Shown here piece by piece: positions 7,621 through 15,971 of a DNA stretch of 64,000 nt. Position 1 is the stretch's first letter, and every line of letters begins with the position of its first letter. Position numbers and translations under genes: made by a program. Under the pieces are notes generated by a model, which had not been told where the DNA came from, made no database searches, and was given only the letters and a program-made list of their open reading frames with translations. Source of the DNA: Rhodospirillaceae bacterium (lineage in GTDB: Bacteria; Pseudomonadota; Alphaproteobacteria; DSM-16000; Inquilinaceae); contig JACKIG010000013.1 of the NCBI GenBank assembly GCA_020638595.1, positions 1 through 64,000 of the forward strand. Reading direction: 5' to 3'.

Positions 7621-9120
7621 TCAGTACGGCCCTTCGAAGCGGCCGAGATTGGCGTAGATGGTCTTCAGCTGCGTGAACGCCTCGACGGTCTGCAGGCCGT
7701 TCTCGCGCCCCAGGCCCGACTGCTTGATGCCGCCGAAGGGCAGCTGGGCCGGGGTGACGTTGTAGTCGTTGATCCAGACCGTGCCGGCCTGCAAGGCATT
7801 GGCCACCCGATGGGCGCGGGCGAAGTCGCGGGTGAACACCGCACCCGACAGGCCGAACTCGGTGGCGTTGGCGCGGGCCAGCACCTCGGTCTCGGTCGTG
7901 AAAGGCAGCACCGCCATGACGGGGCCGAAGATCTCCTCGCGCACGAAGCCCATGTCGTCGGTGCAGTCGGCGAAGACGGCGGGGGTCAGGAAGTTGCCGC
8001 GGGCGAGGTCGGGGTCGTCCGGTACGTCGCCGCCGACCACATGGGTGGCGTTGGAGGCGCGTGCCGCCTCGACATAGCCCCGCACCTTGGCCAGGTGCTC
8101 CCGGCTGATCAGCGCGCCGACCTGGGTGGCGGGGTCGAAGGGCAGGCCCACCCGCATCGCCCGCACCCGCGGCGCCAGGGCGGCGACGAAGTCGTCATAG
8201 ACCGGGCGCTCGACGAACACGCGGGTGCCGTTGGAACAGACCTCGCCGGCGGAATAGAAGTTGGCGGCCAGGGCGGCGGACACGGCCGCGTCCCGGTCGG
8301 CATCGGCGAAGACGATCAGCGGCGACTTGCCGCCCAGTTCCACCGTCACATGCTTCAGCGTCCTGGCCGCATCCGCCATCACCGCCTTGCCGGTGCCGAC
8401 CTCTCCGGTCAGCGTCACCTTGGCGACGCCGGGATGGGCGACCAGCGCGCGGCCGGTGCGCGCGTCGCCCTGGACGACGTTGAAGGCGCCCGGCGGCAGT
8501 CCGGCCTCGGCATAGATTTCCGCCAGCTTCAACGCCGTCAGCGGCGTCAGTTCCGCCGGCTTGAACACCACCGTGTTGCCGCAGGCCAAGGCCGGTGCGG
8601 ATTTCCACAGCGCGATCTGGATGGGGTAGTTCCACGCGCCGATCGCCCCGACCACCCCCAGCGGCTCGCGCCGGACGATGGCGAAGGCCTGGGGCGGCAG
8701 GTCGAAATGGTCGCCGTGCAGGGTGGCGGCCAGCCCGGCGTAGAACTCCAGCACGTCGGCCCCGGTGGCGACATCGACGGCGGCCGTCTCGGCGATCGGC
8801 TTGCCGGTGTCCAGTGTCTCCAGCGCCGCCAGCTCGTCGTTGCGCGCCCGCAGGATGGCGACCGCCCGCAGCAGCACCCGCCCCCGCTCCACCGCCGGCA
8901 GCGCCGACCAGACGGCGAAGGCCTCGCGCGCCGAGGCCACGGCGCGGTCGACATCCGCCGGCCCGGCGTGCTGCACGCGGCAGATCGGATCATTGGTCGC
9001 CGGGTCGAGGGTGACGAAGGTCTCGCCCGAGCCGGCCTCCGCCGGTTCGCCGTGCAGGAACAGGGGCTGGACCGGCAGCGTGGTGCCGGTGGCGTAGTGA
9101 ACGGGCGATGATGGCGTCAT
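7621..9120 (-). CDS. betB: Betaine aldehyde dehydrogenase
   Basis: NAD(P)+-dependent oxidation of betaine aldehyde to glycine betaine, an osmoprotectant and carbon/nitrogen source. At 499 residues it matches the family's usual length of about 490. Visible motifs are WNYPIQIALWKSAPALACGN, the FTLTGEVGTG-like turn (VTLTGEVGTGKAV), catalytic glutamate at about E261 (VELGGKSPLIVF) and nucleophile at about C295 in FYSAGEVCSNGTRVFV, which is the BADH-type version of this motif. A GAGGAG ten bases upstream supports the ATG. Choline dehydrogenase, BetI and transporters are absent from the window, so substrate assignment rests on sequence motifs alone. Related aminoaldehyde dehydrogenases are the main alternative. 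Confidence 0.82.
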   Translation of the reverse strand: MTPSSPVHYATGTTLPVQPLFLHGEPAEAGSGETFVTLDPATNDPICRVQHAGPADVDRAVASAREAFAVWSALPAVERGRVLLRAVAILRARNDELAALETLDTGKPIAETAAVDVATGADVLEFYAGLAATLHGDHFDLPPQAFAIVRREPLGVVGAIGAWNYPIQIALWKSAPALACGNTVVFKPAELTPLTALKLAEIYAEAGLPPGAFNVVQGDARTGRALVAHPGVAKVTLTGEVGTGKAVMADAARTLKHVTVELGGKSPLIVFADADRDAAVSAALAANFYSAGEVCSNGTRVFVERPVYDDFVAALAPRVRAMRVGLPFDPATQVGALISREHLAKVRGYVEAARASNATHVVGGDVPDDPDLARGNFLTPAVFADCTDDMGFVREEIFGPVMAVLPFTTETEVLARANATEFGLSGAVFTRDFARAHRVANALQAGTVWINDYNVTPAQLPFGGIKQSGLGRENGLQTVEAFTQLKTIYANLGRFEGPY

Positions 9121-9248
9121 CGGGCGGTGCTCCTCTGCTTGCCGGCATGCCCCGGAACGATCGGCGCAACGTGTCCGTGCTACAACGCCGCCCGCCTCCC
9201 GTCACCCGTTCTCGCGCCATCGCACCGCCACCGCAGGGGTGGTCCGGT

Positions 9249-10991
9249 TCAGGCGGCGCTTCTTGTATTGCCGGCGGCGACCATCTGCTGCGACAGCTCC
9301 TCCAGCAGGCCCAGCACCTCGTCGGAGGCTGCGCTCAGCGGTCCCACCGCCTCGATGGCAGCGGCCACGTCGTGGGCGGCCAGCAGCCGCAGCACGCGGC
9401 GGCCTTCGGCATGGACGCGCCGGTGGGGACCTTCCAGCCTGGCGAACGCCGGCTGGCTGCGCACGAGGTCGTCGGCGGTCGCGCACCAACGGCCCAGGGC
9501 GCAGCCATGGTGGTCCGGCAGGCTGTCGGCGGCGCCGAGGTTGCGGTCGAGGATGGCCTGGACCACCGTCTTCTTGAACACCGTGTGGTCGTTGCGGGCA
9601 ATCTCGATGGTGGCCAGCGCGCCCAGGTCGGCGAAGCTGCCGAGCTGGCGGTTCAGCGCCTGGCTCAGCCGGTCGATCTGCCCCACCGCGTTGCGGATCT
9701 CACCGGTGCTGCTCGACGCGATGTCCGACACGCGCACCGCCGCCTTGGACAGGTCCTCGGCCGCCGCCGTCTGCTGGGTCAGGATCGACGAGATCTCCGT
9801 CATCTTGCCGGTGACGGTATTGGCATTGCCGGCGATCACGTGCAGCCGCCCGCCAAGGTCGCCAACCACTGTGCGGCCGGACTGGACGGCATCGGCGCTC
9901 GCCTCCATCGCGGCGATGATGGTGTCCATCCGGGCGCGCAGGGTTTCGATGCGGTGGCGGATGTCGTCGGTGGCCTTGCCCGTCTGGTTGGCCAGGGCCT
10001 TGACCTCCGCCGCCACCACGGCGAAGCCCTTGCCGGCCGCCCCGGCGCGGGCAGCCTCGATGGTCGCGTTGAGCGCCAGCATGTTGGTCTGTCCGGCGAT
10101 GGCTTCGATGTCGGCGACGATCGCGCCGATCTGGGTCGAGGCCTCGGCCAGCTCGGACACCCCGGCCTTGGCCGTGTCGACGGTGGCGGCGATGCGGTTC
10201 ATCGATCCGCTGGCCTCATCGGCCTTGCGCAGGCCCTCGCTGGCGGCAGTCTCCGAAGTGCGCGCCTCGGCGATTGCCCGGTCGCCGTTGGCGGAGATCT
10301 CGGCGATGGAGGCGCGCATCTCCTCCAGCGCCGATGCCATGGACTGCACCTGCTCTTCCGTTCCGGCCACGGCCTGCTGCATGCGGGCCATGGCGATCAT
10401 CGCCTCGTTGCCTTCGACGGCGACGTTGACCAGCTCGTGCAGCACGCCCAGCAGCGCTTCCTTGCGATGCTGCTCGGCGTCGCCCGCCGTGCGATCCTGG
10501 GTGGCTTTCAGCGCGCAGGTCTCGATTGCGTGCCGGCGGAGCGTCTCGACCGTCCGCGCCATCTGGCCGATCTCGTCGCTGCGGGTGCGCGACGGAATTT
10601 CCACATCGTGACCGCCGCCGGCCAGTGTGCCCACGGCATGGCTCAGGCGCCGGACCGGCCGGCAGACGAAGCGGACCAGCATCCAGGCCGCCAGTGCGGC
10701 GATCAGGAACGCCACGCCGACCAGGGCGAGACTGAAGGCGACCTGGCGCTCGCCGGCCTGCCGCAGCCGGGCCAGATCCTCCACCTCGGTCGCCATCGCC
10801 GCGGCAATACCGGCATCGGCCATCGTCGGTAGTCCGGCGAGCCTGCCGAAGGCCGCTTCGGCCATATCCGCTATCTCCGATTGCACGGCGGTGGTCTGAA
10901 GGGTCACGGCCAGCAATCCCAGAATGACGGCACCGAGAACAAGTGCGGCCGCAACAATTTTTCTCTGCAATGTCGAGCAAGGCGTTGACAT
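9249..10991 (-). CDS. Methyl-accepting chemotaxis protein with C-terminal CZB zinc-binding domain
   Basis: A chemoreceptor of about 580 residues. Two membrane helices (near the N-terminus and [21 protein letters not shown]) bracket a short periplasmic part. A HAMP-like linker ([16 protein letters not shown]) follows. The signalling hairpin tip reads [20 protein letters not shown] and [17 protein letters not shown]. After the receptor stalk comes a chemoreceptor zinc-binding region: [10 protein letters not shown] with a likely ligand histidine, then [10 protein letters not shown] and [13 protein letters not shown] choose ATG 10991 because GAGG stands before it; TTG and ATG codons at 11015 and 11012 are weaker alternatives. 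A promoter with TATAAT and CtrA-like boxes lies upstream. CZB domains are known zinc or oxidant sensors; the signal sensed here is inferred. Confidence 0.88.
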   Translation of the reverse strand: MSTPCSTLQRKIVAAALVLGAVILGLLAVTLQTTAVQSEIADMAEAAFGRLAGLPTMADAGIAAAMATEVEDLARLRQAGERQVAFSLALVGVAFLIAALAAWMLVRFVCRPVRRLSHAVGTLAGGGHDVEIPSRTRSDEIGQMARTVETLRRHAIETCALKATQDRTAGDAEQHRKEALLGVLHELVNVAVEGNEAMIAMARMQQAVAGTEEQVQSMASALEEMRASIAEISANGDRAIAEARTSETAASEGLRKADEASGSMNRIAATVDTAKAGVSELAEASTQIGAIVADIEAIAGQTNMLALNATIEAARAGAAGKGFAVVAAEVKALANQTGKATDDIRHRIETLRARMDTIIAAMEASADAVQSGRTVVGDLGGRLHVIAGNANTVTGKMTEISSILTQQTAAAEDLSKAAVRVSDIASSSTGEIRNAVGQIDRLSQALNRQLGSFADLGALATIEIARNDHTVFKKTVVQAILDRNLGAADSLPDHHGCALGRWCATADDLVRSQPAFARLEGPHRRVHAEGRRVLRLLAAHDVAAAIEAVGPLSAASDEVLGLLEELSQQMVAAGNTRSAA

Positions 10992-11484
10992 GGATCCTCG
11001 CTTTCGCCTCATCAAGATGTCATCTCTTCACAATATATTATAATTGGCCTGGGTTTATTTTGAGTTAACAAGAGTTAACCATCAAATATTTCAGTGTATG
11101 CTTGTGTTTATTGTGGAGTTCGGCAAATCAGATTCGCATTTTCTGGGGTGGCCGGTCGTGCCAACGCTTCCGCGGGCGACGGGGACCATTTCGTGTCCGG
11201 CCAAGGGCGCGCAGCCCTTGCAGTCCCGGTCGTCATCGTCGGGCGTGGCCACGCGCGCCGTGGCGAGGCGGCATGGGCGGCCGGCCGACCGGTTGCGGCT
11301 GGAGCGGGCCGTTGCGCCGGCAGTGGACGTGGCGTCGGCAGTGGAGGTGGCGCCGTGGGCGATGCCGATCGGCGGCTTCGTACCCGACCCGGCCGACCGG
11401 CGGCCGGCCGTCGACGCCGGGCATCAATTCCGGCGGATTGCGGCAACCCGCGGGTGGCGAAAGCGCCCTCGCGTGGGCGACCGG
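10992..11484. other. Intergenic region between two chemoreceptor genes
   Basis: About 490 bases without a convincing gene. The left 100 bases are AT-rich and carry the promoter of the CZB chemoreceptor. The rest is GC-rich, with only arginine-rich shadow frames on both strands. I see no RNA gene. Confidence 0.6.
11037..11082 (-). promoter_or_regulatory. Promoter of CZB chemoreceptor with tandem CtrA-like boxes
   Basis: On the minus strand TATAAT lies at 11042-11037, about 40 bases before the start codon. Upstream are two direct repeats GAGTTAAC at 11062-11069 and 11072-11079 (plus-strand reading), exactly 10 bases apart, giving TTAA-N6-TTAA. The second continues as TTAACCAT (11075-11082), the known CtrA 8-mer. 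The nearer box covers the -35 position, the arrangement seen at CtrA-activated promoters. The standard full site has N7, so one base differs. Confidence 0.5.
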
Positions 11485-13539
11485 TCAGGCGGTGCGCACG
11501 TGGTTGATGAAGGCGTTGACCTCCGCCGACAAGACCTCGGCCTGGTGCGAAAGATCGCGCGCTGCCGTCAGGACGTCATTCGATCCCTGCCCGGCTTCGA
11601 CCGAAGCCTGGGTGACGCCGGTGATCGCCTGCGACACCTGACGGGTGCCGCAGGACGCCTCATCGGCGTTGCGGCCGATCTCGCGGGTGGCGGCGTTCTG
11701 CTGTTCGATCGCCGCGGCGACGGCAGCCGAGACGTCCTTCATCGCCTCGATCTTCTCGCCGATCAGGCGGATGGCGTCCACCGCCGACCCCGTCTCGTCC
11801 TGGATCGACCTGATCTGCCCAGTGATCCGATCCGTCGCCTTGGCGGTCTGGGTGGCCAGCGACTTCACCTCGCTGGCCACCACGGCGAAGCCCTTGCCGG
11901 CCTCCCCGGCGCGGGCGGCCTCGATGGTGGCGTTCAGCGCCAGCAGGTTGGTCTGTTCGGCGATGCCGGTGATCAGGCTGACCACCTCACCGATGGCATC
12001 GGCCTGCTCCGCCAGGTTCCGGATCCTGCGGTTGCTGGATTCCGCGGTGACGGTCGCCTGATCGGCCATGTCCGTCTGGCGGTGGAACTGGCGGGTGATC
12101 TCCTCGATGGAAAGGGCAAGCTCATGGGTGGCGGCAGCGACGTTCTCGACATTGGCGGACGCTTCCTCCGACCCGCTGGAGACGGCGGTCGCCTGCCGGC
12201 TCGTCTCCTCGGAGATCGCGGACAGTGATTCAGCCGTGGACTGCAATTGTGTCGCGGCCGCCGTGACGCCTTCGACCACATGACCGACCTTCGATTCGAA
12301 TGCGTCGGCCAGACGCAGCATGGCGGCCCGTTTGTCTGCCTCCGCGCGCCGCTCCGCCTCCTCCTGCTCGGCCCGCATTTCGTCCATGCGGATGGCGCAG
12401 TCCTTGAACACCTGAACGGCCGTGGCCATCCGGCCGATCTCGTCGCCGCGGTTGCGCGCCGGAATGGCGATGGTCTTGTCGCCTGCGGCCAGCCGTCCCA
12501 TGGCGCCGGTCATGGCGATGATCGGGCGCGACAGGCTGCGGCCGATCAGCCAAGCGGCCAGCAGCCCGGCAACAATGCTCACCAGGCCGACATCCAGGAT
12601 CATCGCCTCGGCCCTGGCGATGGTGCCTGTGGTGTCGGCCCGGATCTCCGCCTCGACATCGGCCATCGCGGTCTTCAACTGCTCGGCATCGGTGATCAGG
12701 GCCGTGGCGACCGTGACCATTTCGTCATGGGCCAGGGCGTCCAGGGCCGCCTGATCCTCGGCGAAGTGCCGGAAGCCTTCGTCGAAGTCGCTCAGGTGCG
12801 CCTGCGCGTCGCGCAGCAGCTCCCGCTCGCCGTCCGTATGCAGCGCCTGGCTGAGGTCGGCGATCGCCGCGTCCAGCTCTGCCAACTCCGCCACCGCCGG
12901 GTCGTCGGAGTCCTGGTCGTGGGCCGCCAGCAGGATGTCGATGTAGAACCGCGAGCGGATCGCGTGTTCCCGGGCGGCGCGGATCTGCGCGACCGCCGCG
13001 CTGTCGCCTTCGTTCGCCGCCTCGACCATCAGGGCGTCGAGGTCCTCAACGATCCTGGCTCCGTCGGGGTGCAGGGTCTCCACAAGCTCGCGGTGGATGT
13101 CCGACTGCAACGCTTCGGCTTGGCGGAAATCCGCCGTGTAGCGATCGAACTGCTCGGCGATGCTTTCGGCGAGCTGCCGCAGGGCGGGCTGATGGTCGAG
13201 CGAGGCCCGGAGATGCTGCAATTCGGTCTGGAGGCGGGGGGCGTTCGTGCGGAAGGCCGCTGCCTCCTCCTCCTGCCCGAGCATCGCGTACTCGCGCGCA
13301 TGGATGACCAGGCGCAGGAACTCCGCCTCGACGGTCGAGGTCGCGTCGGCGACGTCCACGTCATGGACGTAGCTGTCGAGCTCCTCGGCCACATGGCCGA
13401 AGCTGACATAGCTCAGCACACCCGTCGTCGCCGCGATCGCGAGGACGATCAGAAAGCCGCAATGCAGCTTTCCCCCGATGGAGAGGCCACGCGGGGGGTG
13501 CGTCCGTTCGCTCTTGCGTGTGTCGTTCCGGTCGCCCAT
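11485..13539 (-). CDS. Methyl-accepting chemotaxis protein with HAMP domain
   Basis: A chemoreceptor of about 684 residues. One membrane helix ([20 protein letters not shown]) and a large helical periplasmic domain of about 290 residues come first. That domain is rich in acidic and leucine positions and resembles a four-helix or helical-bimodular sensor. A second helix ([17 protein letters not shown]) and a HAMP domain ([19 protein letters not shown]) follow. The signalling tip is [20 protein letters not shown] with [20 protein letters not shown]. The start is placed at ATG 13539 ([13 protein letters not shown]), because the stretch before it reads like non-coding sequence. It differs from its neighbour in having no CZB domain. 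Ligand unknown. Confidence 0.88.
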   Translation of the reverse strand: MGDRNDTRKSERTHPPRGLSIGGKLHCGFLIVLAIAATTGVLSYVSFGHVAEELDSYVHDVDVADATSTVEAEFLRLVIHAREYAMLGQEEEAAAFRTNAPRLQTELQHLRASLDHQPALRQLAESIAEQFDRYTADFRQAEALQSDIHRELVETLHPDGARIVEDLDALMVEAANEGDSAAVAQIRAAREHAIRSRFYIDILLAAHDQDSDDPAVAELAELDAAIADLSQALHTDGERELLRDAQAHLSDFDEGFRHFAEDQAALDALAHDEMVTVATALITDAEQLKTAMADVEAEIRADTTGTIARAEAMILDVGLVSIVAGLLAAWLIGRSLSRPIIAMTGAMGRLAAGDKTIAIPARNRGDEIGRMATAVQVFKDCAIRMDEMRAEQEEAERRAEADKRAAMLRLADAFESKVGHVVEGVTAAATQLQSTAESLSAISEETSRQATAVSSGSEEASANVENVAAATHELALSIEEITRQFHRQTDMADQATVTAESSNRRIRNLAEQADAIGEVVSLITGIAEQTNLLALNATIEAARAGEAGKGFAVVASEVKSLATQTAKATDRITGQIRSIQDETGSAVDAIRLIGEKIEAMKDVSAAVAAAIEQQNAATREIGRNADEASCGTRQVSQAITGVTQASVEAGQGSNDVLTAARDLSHQAEVLSAEVNAFINHVRTA

Positions 13540-13691
13540 CGCGTTGGTCCCGTCCGAAAGTGTCGCGCATGTCGGCTGCAACCGTGACCGGGGCGAAGGA
13601 CGGGAAGCCGGGCGATGCATGGCCACAGCGCCGCTGCATCCCATCGGACACCCCTGCCATCGGTATGCCGATCGCAAGAATTCATTGATTT

Positions 13692-13709
13692 GTTAAAGGG
13701 CAGGTTAAT
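13692..13709 (-). promoter_or_regulatory. Paired TTAA (CtrA-like) site upstream of chemoreceptor
   Basis: Read on the minus strand this is TTAACC, then seven bases, then TTAAC, giving TTAA-N8-TTAA. The CtrA consensus is N7, so it is one base off. It lies about 155-170 bases upstream of the start and no good -10 is visible, so this is weaker than the site at the neighbouring receptor. Confidence 0.25.
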
Positions 13710-13816
13710 GTCTGGAAGGTTCGGTGCGCGCGACTTTTCCTTGCAATTGCCGCACCCGCATGGATCGCGGCCCGGCGGTCAGAAAACGGGTGGTGCAATG
13801 GCCTCGGGGGCGATGG

Positions 13817-13830
13817 GGTCGGGTCTTTGA
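13817..13830 (+). repeat. Diverged copy of GGTCAGGTCTTTGA repeat
   Basis: Reads GGTCGGGTCTTTGA and is followed by TGATCA, closely matching the three copies in the inverted-repeat element near 29.4 kb. It stands alone here with no flanking inverted repeat that I can see. Confidence 0.5.
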
Positions 13831-14013
13831 TGATCACATTCCTGACCGCCCCGTCCCCCGGATTGCGGGCAGCAGGCCGGGGGCGGCGGCCGGCTCGCGG
13901 TGACGGTGGTAGAGGATCCCGACGACCTCGTGCGTCGCACGGTGCGGTGCGTCGAGGGCGGCGCGGCATCGGCCGTGCGACCCCCGCGCCGCGGCGCGTG
14001 ACACCGCGGCCGC

Positions 14014-14727
14014 TCACTCGCGGTGCAGGATGATATCCACCAGGGTCCGCGACCACCATTTTGTGGAAAATGATGCCTTCACGGCCTCCGGATCATAGAC
14101 GTCCTCGACCCAGGTCATGAAATCGATGGGATGGCGGGCGTTGTATTCCCGGTACGTTTCGAAGAAATGGTCGATGATGCCGGTCCGCGACTTCTTGAAG
14201 TGGCCGTACTTCCAGCTCAACTGCCGCATCGCCCGTTCCAGCGGCACGCCCTCGTGCAGGAACAGGTACAGCACGCTCATCAGCCCGGCGCGGTCGGCCC
14301 CGGCCTTGCAGTGCATCATCGCCGGGTATTCGATCGTCCGGAACAGGCGGTCGGCGCCGCGCAGGTATTCCTTCTTCGGTGCGGCCCGGGAATTGACCGG
14401 GAAGTTGACCAGGGTCACGCCGTATTTGCGGCATGCCTCCTCTTCCAGGATGTACGAGCCGCAGTCGCGCTCCCCGCGCAGGTTGACCAGCGTCTTGATG
14501 CCCCGGCGCGGCATGCGCCGGATCTGGTGGGGCAGGGGCTGACCCGCCCGCCACATCTTGTCCGACAGGCGCAGGTCCGTATGCCAGAGGCAGCGGATGA
14601 ACGCATGATCCTTGAACAGGCTGTCCATGCGGGTTCGGAACCGGCGCCACGGTGTCGACAGGTCGTTGCGCCAACCCGTCCGGTCCATCGTAGCAACGGT
14701 GTGTCTTGTCGTGATCTGGCTGGTCAT
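14014..14727 (-). CDS. Dual-specificity / tyrosine phosphatase family protein
   Basis: A 237-residue cytoplasmic protein with the cysteine phosphatase loop HCKAGADRAG, giving nucleophile C140 and phosphate-binding R146 (C-x5-R). The sequence before it (RMPRRGIKTLVNLRGERDCG) is typical of the dual-specificity phosphatase fold, where an early strand precedes the general acid. The C-terminal third has SWKYGHFKKSRTGIIDHFFE and FMTWVEDVYDP. Proteins like this occur near lipid A or polysaccharide genes in proteobacteria, but here no such neighbour exists, so the substrate is unknown. Start at ATG 14727 (MTSQITTRHTV); ATG 14688 (MDRTGWRND) is an alternative. A strong hairpin stands just upstream. 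Confidence 0.78.
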   Translation of the reverse strand: MTSQITTRHTVATMDRTGWRNDLSTPWRRFRTRMDSLFKDHAFIRCLWHTDLRLSDKMWRAGQPLPHQIRRMPRRGIKTLVNLRGERDCGSYILEEEACRKYGVTLVNFPVNSRAAPKKEYLRGADRLFRTIEYPAMMHCKAGADRAGLMSVLYLFLHEGVPLERAMRQLSWKYGHFKKSRTGIIDHFFETYREYNARHPIDFMTWVEDVYDPEAVKASFSTKWWSRTLVDIILHRE

Positions 14728-14752
14728 GTCCGGCAATAACAATCGACCCCTG

Positions 14753-14776
14753 CATCCGACCGCGTGCAGTCGGATG
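14753..14776 (-). terminator. Hairpin between the ABC operon and the phosphatase gene
   Basis: CATCCGAC and GTCGGATG form a perfect 8-bp stem with an 8-base loop. It lies downstream of the DUF4340 gene and upstream of the phosphatase start. There is no clear U tract, so it may be a terminator or a leader structure. Confidence 0.4.
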
Positions 14777-14937
14777 TCTTCACACCATCCGGGCAGGAAG
14801 GCCCAAGTCTCCGCATCATTGCAGGATGCAGGGCGGAGCTTCGATGACGCCCCATGGAGTCTCGATATGGGGGGCGCCGTTTGGGTAGACCATATCCCGC
14901 ATCGGCTCAACGACTTTCGCCCGCGGGCCGGCAGCGG

Positions 14938-15963
14938 TCAGGGGGACGGGGTGACGGCGGCCTGCAGGTCGGTGAGGGCGCGGGCGAAGCGGTCGAGCCG
15001 CTCCGGCGACAGGCGATAGACCCAGCGGCCGAAGCGGCGCGCCAGCACCGCCGCCTGCCCGCCATCCGCGGCGGCGCCGTCGGCAGCGGCCGCGGACAGG
15101 CGCACCCAGGGCAGGGTTTCCGCATCCGCCGGCAGGAAGCGCGCTTCGACGGTGACGCCGTCGAAGGTCGTGACCGCGAAGGACAGCCGGGGTTCGCCCG
15201 TGCCGTCGTCGTCCACCACGCCGATATCGGTCAGGTCGAGCATGGCGAGCAGTCCGGCCAGGCTGTCGGCGACGTCGTCGGGGATGACCCGGCCGCCGGT
15301 CGCGGCGACGGCGAAGGGGGCATCCGGCGCCGGGCGGACCAGGCGCACGGCGGCTCCGCCCGCATCCTCGACGGCAATCGTACCGACGCGGCCGGGTTCG
15401 ATGTCGACAAGGCGCCGGTCGAGCCAGGCGATCGGGTCGGCGGGCACCTCGATATCGCCGTCCGCCAGCCAGGACCGGGCGGCAAAGGCCTGGCGGACAT
15501 ACAGCCCCTCCAGCCCGCCCCGGCGGCGATCGCCCAGCAGGATACGGCCCAGGGGGGTGCCGTCGCCGGCTTCCGCGTCCAGGCGGATCGATCGGCTGTC
15601 GGGCGTGACGATGCCCGACAGGCCGAGGCGGTCGTAGCGGTCGGGGCGGATGGTCAGCGGGGCGGCCAGCCGCAGCGCGGCCAGGCCGGCCAGCACGCTC
15701 TCGACCCTGTCCGCCGGCACGGGGTAGTCGGCGCGCTCGACCCAGGACCACCCGCGATCATCGCGCGCGAAGGTGAAGCGATCCCCGGCGGTCGTGACCG
15801 TCAGGCGGGTCACGTCGTCGGCGCGCCCCGCCAGTTCGGGCAGGGCCGGCTCGCCGACGCGGGCCGCATCGGGAAGCCTGGCATGCAGATGCAGCTGGGT
15901 CGCCGCCGCGGTGGCACCAAGCGCGGCCACGGCCAGGGCGAGGGTGAGCCTGAGTCCCGGCAT
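14938..15963 (-). CDS. DUF4340 family protein of a Gld-type ABC system
   Basis: A 341-residue membrane-anchored protein, last gene of the four-gene transporter operon. The N-terminal helix LRLTLALAVAALGATAAATQ anchors a periplasmic or extracytoplasmic domain made of repeated DUF4340 units, with short hydrophobic strands such as DRFTFARDDRGWSWVERADY and the PADRVESVLAGLAALRL helix. It starts at ATG 15963, eight bases after the stop of the GldG-like gene. DUF4340 proteins commonly accompany GldG-like subunits. The function of the complex outside gliding bacteria is not established, and a role in envelope maintenance is only a guess. Confidence 0.8.
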   Translation of the reverse strand: MPGLRLTLALAVAALGATAAATQLHLHARLPDAARVGEPALPELAGRADDVTRLTVTTAGDRFTFARDDRGWSWVERADYPVPADRVESVLAGLAALRLAAPLTIRPDRYDRLGLSGIVTPDSRSIRLDAEAGDGTPLGRILLGDRRRGGLEGLYVRQAFAARSWLADGDIEVPADPIAWLDRRLVDIEPGRVGTIAVEDAGGAAVRLVRPAPDAPFAVAATGGRVIPDDVADSLAGLLAMLDLTDIGVVDDDGTGEPRLSFAVTTFDGVTVEARFLPADAETLPWVRLSAAAADGAAADGGQAAVLARRFGRWVYRLSPERLDRFARALTDLQAAVTPSP

Positions 15964-15971
15964 GGGCGGCG

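Larger units (their letters stand above)
13540..14013. other. Intergenic region holding a dispersed repeat copy
   Basis: About 470 bases between the phosphatase stop and a chemoreceptor start. It contains paired TTAA sites (13692-13709) and one diverged copy of the GGTCAGGTCTTTGA repeat (13817-13830). The 125-codon frame through it is proline/arginine-rich and not credible as a gene. Confidence 0.55.

Noticed and set aside
13682..14059. 125-codon minus-strand frame between the phosphatase and a chemoreceptor gene
   Set aside because: Proline/arginine-rich, no ribosome site, and it contains the dispersed repeat.
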